Source: an uncultured Clostridia bacterium (lineage in GTDB: Bacteria; Bacillota; Clostridia; Christensenellales; CAG-138). Taken from it: a stretch of DNA of 15,123 nt. The DNA lies in assembly GCA_937915925.1 (NCBI GenBank), contig CALGGM010000214.1, positions 1 to 15,123 on the forward strand. Direction: 5' to 3'. The notes under the pieces were generated by a model. That model saw nothing but the letters and a program-made list of their open reading frames with translations, was not told where the DNA came from and made no database searches. Positions 7,892 through 14,500 of the stretch are shown here, piece after piece (the first letter of the stretch is position 1; the number at the start of each line of letters is the position of its first letter). Position numbers and translations under genes: made by a program.

Positions 7892-7910
7892 GATAATTAC
7901 AAATTATCTA
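7892..7910 (-). repeat. 19-bp near-palindromic repeat, right copy (inverted)
   Basis: Read on the minus strand it is TAGATAATTTGTAATTATC, identical over 19 bp to the copy at 4594-4612 and in inverted orientation. It stands upstream of the TPR/NTPase gene. On its outer side is the recombinase terminator hairpin at 7915-7945. The TGT centre sets the orientation of an otherwise symmetric site. Confidence 0.85.
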
Positions 7911-7914
7911 TCGA

Positions 7915-7945
7915 AAAAGCAAGCCGCAGTTTGCGACTTGCTTTT
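7915..7945 (-). terminator. Rho-independent terminator of the recombinase gene
   Basis: The arms AAAAGCAAG (7915-7923) and CTTGCTTTT (7937-7945) pair. After one mismatch, CGCA/TGCG extends the stem to a 3-nt loop. Read on the minus strand it follows the recombinase stop by 4 bp and ends in CTTGCTTTTTCG. It separates recombinase transcription from the TPR/NTPase gene, which therefore needs its own promoter. Confidence 0.8.
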
Positions 7946-7949
7946 GCAT

Positions 7950-8858
7950 TTATAATGAGTAAAGCATCTTCCTTCTCGGATGGTTTTCTGCAAGGACAGT
8001 AGCTGCTTTGCTGTTTGAAACATGTGTGTAAAGCTGAGTCGTTGAGATTGAGCTATGACCGAGCAGCGATTGAATGATCCGAATATCGACGCCGGCATCA
8101 AGAAGAGACGTGGCAAAAGTATGCCGAAACATATGCGGCGTTGCATGATACTCTTTATCTACTGTTGTAAGATACTTGTTGATTATTCTTCTAACGCTTT
8201 GCGTTGATAACGGCCTGCCGTCACGATTCAGGAATAAAGCTTTGTTGTTCTTTTCTCGATTCAAAGAGAGGCGAATATAGCAATTGGCAATGAGAACGAC
8301 TTGGGGAATTGAGATTCTGATGGTTCTTTCCCGCTGTCCTTTTCCTTTGATTAGAATAGAAACATCTTCTTTCGACACGAGAAACGTATCCGTTGATAAT
8401 GCACACAGTTCAGATACGCGCAATCCGGTGCAATACAATAGTTCAAATATTAAGATGTCACGGATGGAACGATCGTCGTTCGGACAGTACAAATGATATG
8501 CGTTCTCCAAAAGGCGCGCCATGATTTGTTTTGGAATCACCCTCGGTATTTGCTGCGGCGAATGAATTCTCATATTGATTTTCATAAACGGATCTGTCGA
8601 GATGATCTCGTTTCTGAGCAGTTCGTGATAGAAAGCCCGTACACTTGCTAATTTGCGCTTCACGGTGCGAGGTGCGAAGCTGGAGTTCAAATACTGGATA
8701 TACTCTACAAGTTGCTTCTTTTCGGCCAATTGTTCGCCTATAAATCGAACAAACTGCTTCAGATCAGTCCTATATGCTTTCAACGTGTCAGACGAAAGTT
8801 TCCTTTCAAACTCACAGGAATGCAGATACTCCGATACAAGTGAGGATAATGCTTTCAT
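7950..8858 (-). CDS. XerC/D-like tyrosine recombinase (phage integrase family)
   Basis: A protein of 302 residues from ATG 8858, with AAAGGAGA about 10 bp upstream. An in-frame upstream extension to 9005 is rejected because it would cover the promoter. An N-terminal SAM-like core-binding domain (about residues 1-85, EYLHSCEFERKLSSDTLKAY) precedes the catalytic domain. The full active-site set is present: R147 in CTGLRVSEL, K173 in IKGKGQRER, H242 and R245 in HMFRHTFATSLLDAG, H268 in LGHSSISTTQLYTHV, and nucleophile Y277. The length matches XerC/XerD-type enzymes and is shorter than most ICE integrases, which carry an extra arm-binding domain. It could therefore serve site-specific inversion or cassette movement rather than ICE integration. 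It sits beside the inverted 19-bp repeats and is divergent from an operon with an excisionase-like HTH gene. Substrate sites cannot be proven from this sequence. Confidence 0.92.
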   Translation of the reverse strand: MKALSSLVSEYLHSCEFERKLSSDTLKAYRTDLKQFVRFIGEQLAEKKQLVEYIQYLNSSFAPRTVKRKLASVRAFYHELLRNEIISTDPFMKINMRIHSPQQIPRVIPKQIMARLLENAYHLYCPNDDRSIRDILIFELLYCTGLRVSELCALSTDTFLVSKEDVSILIKGKGQRERTIRISIPQVVLIANCYIRLSLNREKNNKALFLNRDGRPLSTQSVRRIINKYLTTVDKEYHATPHMFRHTFATSLLDAGVDIRIIQSLLGHSSISTTQLYTHVSNSKAATVLAENHPRRKMLYSL

Positions 8859-8882
8859 TATGGTTATCTCCTTTTTTGTTTC

Positions 8883-8911
8883 ATTATGATAAATGCTTCT
8901 ATATCTGTCTA
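8883..8911 (-). promoter_or_regulatory. Promoter of the tyrosine recombinase gene
   Basis: On the minus strand, TAGACA (8911-8906), a 17-bp spacer and CATAAT (8888-8883) each match the consensus at five of six positions. Transcription would start about 20 bp before the start codon at 8858, leaving room for the AGGAG ribosome site. Confidence 0.7.
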
Positions 8912-8989
8912 CCTGCAAATGGAAAGTAACCGAGATTACAATTTGTCTTATTCTGTACTTATATTCAATTCTAAAAACAAGGAGGAAAC

Positions 8990-9412
8990 ATGAGCTTTTA
9001 TGCAACCTTTGACGGCATGATTACTGTCTCTGATTCCGTGGATAAGGACGCCATCATTCAAAAGATTCAAGATGCTTTTGAAACGCATGAGGTGGTCGTC
9101 AGCGGTGAAACAGAAAACAGCTATGATCTATGGTTCGGAGAATACAGCAATTATCGTGACGATGCGATTTATGCCTTTCTCGCCGAGATTGAGCCGTTCA
9201 CCATTTCCGGAGAGATCGTCTATACCGGTGAAGATGCCTCAAATTGGCGTCACGTCTTCGATGGTGACTCTCATGAATGGATCGAACAGGATGGCTATGT
9301 CGCCTATAAGGAAGAAGGATCTACGATCAAGCAGTGCATGACATACCTCGAAGAACTTACCAAACAAACAAACGAACCCTTTTCCCGCGATTCGGATGAA
9401 CCGGAAAGATAG
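8990..9412 (+). CDS. Acidic protein of unknown function, first gene of the operon
   Basis: A 140-residue protein starting at ATG 8990, 6 bp after an AAGGAGG ribosome site. It begins MSFYATFDGMITVSDS and is rich in D and E, with several aromatic residues. The alternation of strands and one early helix suggests a small alpha/beta fold. There is no signal peptide, membrane segment or catalytic motif that I can recognise. It opens a co-directional series of closely spaced genes leading to the helicase/methylase. By position it may be an ICE accessory protein, for example an antirestriction or DNA-mimic type given its acidity, but that is only inference. The stop codon is merged with the ribosome site of the next gene (GAA AGA TAG GAG). 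No convincing promoter was found in the 130 bp upstream, although one is expected there. Confidence 0.75.
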   Translation: MSFYATFDGMITVSDSVDKDAIIQKIQDAFETHEVVVSGETENSYDLWFGEYSNYRDDAIYAFLAEIEPFTISGEIVYTGEDASNWRHVFDGDSHEWIEQDGYVAYKEEGSTIKQCMTYLEELTKQTNEPFSRDSDEPER

Positions 9413-9421
9413 GAGACCAAC

Positions 9422-9643
9422 ATGAACACACCCTGTATGAACCAGCTTCCGCCGATCCTGTCGATCGGCGATCTTGTGCAAGCGATGAATCTATCGCATT
9501 CCAGCTTGTCGCTCTTACTCAATGACGATACGTTCCCTGTCGTATTGGCAGGGCATCAGCAATTTGTGTTAAGGGACAGTCTTCTGGAATGGCTGAAAGC
9601 ACACGAACAACCTAAATTAAGGAGGGATGTGAATGGATCTTGA
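9422..9643 (+). CDS. Excisionase-like helix-turn-helix protein
   Basis: A 73-residue protein starting at ATG 9422, with TAGGAGA upstream formed from the end of the previous gene. Residues LSIGDLVQAMNLSHSSLSLL form a helix-turn-helix. Next come a short wing (FPVVLAGHQQFVLR) and a closing helix (DSLLEWLKAH). This is the layout of the MerR/Xis-like HTH_17 excisionase family, in which the wing residue pattern ends in xxLxxWL. Such proteins bend DNA for excision or act as small regulators. The last 11 bp overlap the next gene, which suggests translational coupling. A pairing with the divergent tyrosine recombinase at 7950-8858 is plausible but unproven; it may equally regulate this operon. Confidence 0.72.
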   Translation: MNTPCMNQLPPILSIGDLVQAMNLSHSSLSLLLNDDTFPVVLAGHQQFVLRDSLLEWLKAHEQPKLRRDVNGS

Positions 9644-10343
9644 AATATGGGACATTCTCCCGAACGAACAACTCTACACCTATTCCCAGCCGTCGCATAT
9701 CGAAACGCAATGCGGCTTTATCGGGTATCTGCGCGGAGATATGGACACCGACGGCAACGGATTCTTTACGACATGGAACGATCATGACCGGGAACTGAAA
9801 ACGCAGGAGTTCAAAGACGAGTTTGACGAGGTCATTAACGCCCTGCGGTTCAACCCGGAATATGAGGGCATACTCAAGAATCGTTCCGCGCTCATGAAAT
9901 ACTGCTTTAACCATCTGTCTTGTCAGATGGCGGACGGTCGCAGCTTCGGAATCCGTGTAGATACGAAGCAGAACTCCTATTTGTGCCGCTTGAATCCGAA
10001 TAAGGGCGAGTACAACTTCTACATCTACGCTTACCGGAAGGACTGGCTCGATCAGCATCTTCGGGAAGCACAGAAAGGCGTCCGGTTCATAGATCCCCAC
10101 TATCGTGAATTGTTCCGCCTTCCGGACGGCAGCAAAGTCCGGATTCGGCATAAGGACGGATCTTCATCAGAACGTATTTGCCGGTATATCGACGATTACC
10201 ACGCAATCATCGGAAACAATCTGTACCACATCTGCGAGTTTGCAGAACAGATGGAATACTTGGGCAATACGGTCGAGCCTGCGGACAAGCGGCTTGTTCC
10301 GCCCGGAAAGGAGGATCACAAACATGAAAGTTCTGCGCGTTGA
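9633..10343 (+). CDS. ICE accessory protein with a polyvalent-protein-type C-terminal module
   Basis: A 236-residue protein with AAGGAGGG before ATG 9633. The C-terminal ~70 residues (LFRLPDGSKVRI, ICRYIDDYHAII, NNLYHICEFAEQME) match a module I remember from Clostridia ICE proteins linked to large polyvalent proteins; I cannot give its family name with certainty. The N-terminal half, containing FIGYLRGDMDTDGNGFFTTW and YLCRLNPNKGEYNFYIYAY, looks like a compact alpha/beta domain and resembles a DUF found at the same place in related elements. There is no membrane segment or clear catalytic motif. The gene overlaps its upstream neighbour by 11 bp and its downstream neighbour by 20 bp, so the three are probably translated together. 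The function is unknown. Confidence 0.8.
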   Translation: MDLEIWDILPNEQLYTYSQPSHIETQCGFIGYLRGDMDTDGNGFFTTWNDHDRELKTQEFKDEFDEVINALRFNPEYEGILKNRSALMKYCFNHLSCQMADGRSFGIRVDTKQNSYLCRLNPNKGEYNFYIYAYRKDWLDQHLREAQKGVRFIDPHYRELFRLPDGSKVRIRHKDGSSSERICRYIDDYHAIIGNNLYHICEFAEQMEYLGNTVEPADKRLVPPGKEDHKHESSAR

Positions 10344-10728
10344 ACAGTACAAAGCACCTTTTGTAAAGGAGATTGATCCGGGCTTGGAATCCCTGCAGCA
10401 TGAGGTCGACGGTTGGATTCAAGCCGTCTATCCATTTGAAGACCCCGTGGCAATCATCTGCAACGAAGAAGGCAAGCTCAACGGTATGGAGCTTTGCCGC
10501 GCGCTGCGAGATGAAAACGGCGAGGTCTACGACGTGATCGCCGGACCGTTTTTGGTCGTCGGCTGCGGCGAAGAGGACTTCGATTCGCTTTCCGAAGATA
10601 TGATCGACAAATATCGGGAGATCTTTTCGCAGCCGGAGGTATTCATCCAGACCAACAGCGGTCTGTTGGTGCTCCCGTATGTGACCGAGGATTTCACATA
10701 CCGCGGTGACAGTGAGTTAGAGAGATAA
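10324..10728 (+). CDS. DUF3846 domain protein
   Basis: A 134-residue protein from ATG 10324, with AAAGGAGG just upstream. An in-frame upstream extension to 10105 is only a shadow inside the previous gene. The whole protein matches the DUF3846 pattern: MKVLRVEQYKAPFVKEID, then LQHEVDGWIQAVYPFEDPVA, ICNEEGKLNG, LCRALRDENGEVYDVIAG, and a late GCGEEDFDSLSEDMIDKY. DUF3846 proteins occur widely in ICEs and phages of Clostridia, usually near helicase/methylase and polyvalent-protein genes. Their biochemical role is unknown. The protein is acidic and probably cytoplasmic. Its start is coupled to the end of the preceding gene by a 20-bp overlap, and the next gene starts 3 bp after its stop. Confidence 0.9.
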   Translation: MKVLRVEQYKAPFVKEIDPGLESLQHEVDGWIQAVYPFEDPVAIICNEEGKLNGMELCRALRDENGEVYDVIAGPFLVVGCGEEDFDSLSEDMIDKYREIFSQPEVFIQTNSGLLVLPYVTEDFTYRGDSELER

Positions 10729-10731
10729 CAA

Positions 10732-11577
10732 ATGGATATAGAGACCTACAACGTCAAAGAACGGTTCCCTGTCGGCGATAAAGGCGTCGTTCTTTTGGAA
10801 TATCCCACATCACCACGGCACTTTGCGATCTATCTGTACGATCAGAGCAATCCGACACAGCTTTACGGACGTATTCCGGAGACGTCGGAGCGTGGAGCTT
10901 TGCATCTCTATCTCAATCGCTGCGATACGCTTGTGGAACAGTACGAGCAAAAGACCGGTCGGCAGTTCCCGATCCCTTCCTCTGCAATGGCGATCATTCC
11001 CTCCAACGGTGATCTTGTCATGATTCGCCGCGGCATGACGGGCTATTTCCCATCCGATTGGAATGCCCCCGGCGATCGAAAGAGAAACGAGGAAACAGCC
11101 GCTTTTCAAAACGCGCAGCATGAGCTGACCAAAGCGCAATGTGCCGCTATGGTTTGCGGCAGCATGTTTGGTTGGGATGCTCCCGGTGCGAATCCTGAGA
11201 TGTACGACGAAGACGGACATTTCATCTCCGCATCCCGTCTCTTGGATGCACGGACGGAAGACTTTGACTGTGTGGAACTGTTCGACCATCCCGCGCTGTT
11301 TCATTGCTGCCGGATTGATCCCGCAACCGTTCCGGAGGGTATTTACCGGTACGAAGTGCGCGACGACGGTGAGAACGGATATGCCTGTGAAATCGCAAAG
11401 CATATTACGGTCAATCACATGGGAACGATCCTGACCGATCAGCCCGCGCCGCTGAACGAGGACGGGTCTTATATGCTCGGAGAAAACGATATGAACTTCT
11501 CCCCCGGAGGGCAGATGAACCTGCAGGCGTATATGACCCGCGACAAAGAACAAACAAAGGACGATTTTGAAAGATAG
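10732..11577 (+). CDS. LPD28-like large polyvalent protein-associated domain protein
   Basis: A 281-residue protein beginning at ATG 10732. Its ribosome site is weak (GAGAGATAACAA), so translation may depend on coupling to the DUF3846 gene that ends 3 bp before. The N-terminal part, with VGDKGVVLLEYPTSPRHFAI and LYLNRCDTLVEQYEQKTGRQ, resembles the YodL-like/DUF regions seen in polyvalent ICE proteins. The C-terminal part (LFHCCRIDPATVPEGIYRYE, then HITVNHMGTILTDQPAPL) fits the LPD28 module. Such modules are linked to conjugative-element proteins delivered or used during transfer, but no activity is established. The protein is acidic and lacks membrane segments. Its stop codon overlaps the AGGAGG that serves the helicase/methylase gene. 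Confidence 0.8.
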   Translation: MDIETYNVKERFPVGDKGVVLLEYPTSPRHFAIYLYDQSNPTQLYGRIPETSERGALHLYLNRCDTLVEQYEQKTGRQFPIPSSAMAIIPSNGDLVMIRRGMTGYFPSDWNAPGDRKRNEETAAFQNAQHELTKAQCAAMVCGSMFGWDAPGANPEMYDEDGHFISASRLLDARTEDFDCVELFDHPALFHCCRIDPATVPEGIYRYEVRDDGENGYACEIAKHITVNHMGTILTDQPAPLNEDGSYMLGENDMNFSPGGQMNLQAYMTRDKEQTKDDFER

Positions 11578-11591
11578 GAGGACAGCCATGT

Positions 11592-14500
11592 ATGGGAACG
11601 AAACTGGAACGAATCTCACGTCTGGCGCATGACGCAACCCTGTCCGTCACCTCCTCGCCCGATCATTGGAAAGCGTTTCTGGATTCTGCCGCATGGCTTT
11701 ACAAATATCCTTTCCGGGATCAGGTCTTGATCCATGCACAGAAACCGGAAGCCACCGCCTGTGCGGAGATCGGAATGTGGAACGATCGCCTGCACCGTTG
11801 GGTAAATCGCGGTGCGAAAGGAATCGCACTAATCGACACTTCCGGTGAAAAACAGCATCTGCGGTATGTGTTCGATGTTTCCGACACGAACTCCCGGCAG
11901 AATGTGCCGCTGACGCTGTGGCAGCCGACGCCGGAGATGCACGCAAGAATCACGGAGGAACTGGAAAACAGTTTCGGTGATCTCGGCGGTATGCCTGATC
12001 TGACCTCCACGGTGTTCGGAACCGCGTTGAACGCGGTCATGGATCACCACAAGGATTATCTCGACGCCTTCATGCGTGAACTCGGTGACAGCGAACTTGC
12101 TCAGGAGGACGGCTCGGATGTGACATTCCAACTGCTGCTCGGTGCTTCGGTTGCCTACACGGTTTTGAAGCGGCTTGGCTATGCAGCAGACACATATCTG
12201 ACCGACGATGACTTTGAACCGATTACAAAGTTCAACACGATCGAAACGGTTTCCCGTCTCGGGGAAGCGACAAGCGACATCTCCGAAATGATCCTGCGTC
12301 AGATTGAACGAAGTGTCCGACAAATTGAAAAAGAATCGCGCGACATCCTCGCAAAAGAAAATGAAATCGGCGATAATGCAGGTGAGAACAATAGCGAAAG
12401 GAGCAAAAGCAATGGAACTGACCTACACGCAAGTCGGCAACGTACAGATTCCGAACCTCGTCATGGACAGTCAGCCGGAGAACCCGATCGGCAAGTACGG
12501 ACGGATGCGGAAGCGTTATCTGGAGGGAAAGAAGGACGGAACGCTGACAGCGCTCGTGCTGTCGGGAAAGCTGACCCAACACCTTCTGGAGATCGACAAT
12601 CTGTGCAAAGAGCAGATCGAAGCGCTGACCAAGAAGATGGCGCAGAGCGAAGGCGTGACCGAACAACTCAAAGCAGCCGATCAAATGGCATGGGTGCAGC
12701 GAATGAACAATATCAGGAGCCGCGCCGAGGAGATCGTGACGAACGAGCTGATCTACAGCTGATCGAAGAAACAGAGCCGGATGAACCGGCAGAAGAACAG
12801 ATCGACCTTGACGAAGAAGCGGTGGAAGAAGCCTTCCCCGTTTCTTTGTTTGAAACAGAACAGCAGGAACAGCAGTTCAAAAGGGACGTCAAGCGGACAA
12901 AGCCAACGGCACCGCAGATGTCCCTTTTCGATTTACAGGAGGTATCGGCGGAAACAACACCGGACACGGCAAGCACCGGTACGCTTTCATTGCGCTATTC
13001 CCAGCAGGTCATTGACGAAGCGCTGACGCTCGGTGCAAACGACCGGAACAGCCGTCTGATCATCTGCGCGTACTTCCAGAAGGATCATACTTTGGAAGAA
13101 AACGCCGCATTTTTGAAAGAACACTACGGCACAAATGGCGCTGGGTTCTATCTGGACGGACGGCAATATGCCGTTTGGTACGATCCGGACGGCTTCCGTA
13201 TCTCCGTGGGCGACACGGTGCAAGGCGGCATGACCATGCAAATGACATGGACGGAGGCGGCAAAACGAATTCGGGAGCTTCTCGATCTCGATCGCTATAT
13301 GCCCCGTGAGGAACTGCTGCGCGTCAATGTGTTTGAGCGCTCGGAACTTGCCGATCGGCTTATATATGCCGCACGAGACCTCAGCGAAGAAGGGAAATCA
13401 CAGGAATTCCTTCCCACCTTTGAAGCGCTGTCCGGTTCATTTGAAAAGGAACGGAATCAGATCATGGAGCGTATGGAACAGCCGGACTCCCTGCAGGCAT
13501 TGATCGACGAATGGAAAGTGTTTTCAACCGCACACGCAGAGAATCCCGACTTACTGCGGTTTCGCTTCTACCGTCCCATGCGGCTGCTCCGGCAGTTGGA
13601 GGACTTGCAGCGGGAACCGGTACGCTTCCATGTTGCCGAGGATTACAATCCGCAGCCGCGGCGATTCATTTCTCTGGATGAAATCGACAAGCTGCTGCGA
13701 GGATTTGAAAACAAAGATGGAACGGAACAGCGTCTCGGGATTTACGCTTTCTTCCTTGCAAACTCCGACAGCAAGGAACGGGAGCGCTATCTGAAAGATC
13801 TCCATGGAGAACACTCCGGGAGCTTCGGCGGGAATGATAACACAGAATACAGTACAAAAGGTATCTATTTCAGCCACGGGAGCATTATGGAACCTTACGC
13901 AAAGATCGAATGGAACTGGACAAAGGTTCGGCAGCGGATCGAAACGCTGATTGCTCAAAACCGGTTCCTTTCTAACATGGATCGAGCGTATATGCCGGAG
14001 TACGAACGAAAGCGAGTGGCACGTTCGATTGTCAACGGCTTCATGGACGCACCCCAGGAGTACGAACGTCCGTATAGCGGGAACGCAATTGTGGATTACT
14101 GGGAGAGCGTCGCAGAAGTACAGAAGCAGCTTACGAATCCTTCGCGTGTACAAGCGATCTACAGCACGCTCGCTTCGCTGGAATCCAAGACGCTTTCTAC
14201 TGATCGACGGTATGAACTCCGGCAACAAGCGGTAAAAGATCTCTCCGCATATATGAAAGGCGAGTTCTCCCTGTTCGGAGAACAGCGAGAACCAATCCAA
14301 GAACCGGCAGAAGAAAGTGACGAAGAAATAGCAAAGTGGCTGTCAGATGCCGAAGAAACGAAAGCTGCTGATCCGCAAGAGCAAATCGAAGAAAGCGAAT
14401 CACAGGAAGACCCGGTCAAGCTGCACAGCATAGTCGTTGATCTTCGACCTTCCTGGGTGCATGAACAGCCGAGGCAGGAGCCGGTACAGAACGAGCCGAT

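Noticed and set aside
8932..8950. A third, degenerate copy of the 19-bp near-palindrome (GAGATTACAATTTGTC)
   Set aside because: It shares ATTACAA and the end TC but lacks the symmetric arms and needs a gap to align; this is within chance for an AT-rich intergenic stretch.
8859..9005. N-terminal extension of the recombinase to 9005
   Set aside because: The extension has no similarity to integrases, spans the promoter at 8883-8911 and overlaps the divergent gene at 8990. The ATG at 8858 has AGGAG upstream.
10810..11637. A 275-codon antisense ORF opposite the LPD28-like gene, and similar antisense ORFs at 13551-14300 and 11829-12323
   Set aside because: Each lies opposite a well-supported gene, lacks a ribosome site and has no recognisable protein features.
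12304..12411. An upstream in-frame start for tnpV at 12304
   Set aside because: TnpV family proteins begin at MELTY-like sequence; the extra 36 residues look like a shadow of the long frame, and the ribosome site lies before 12412.
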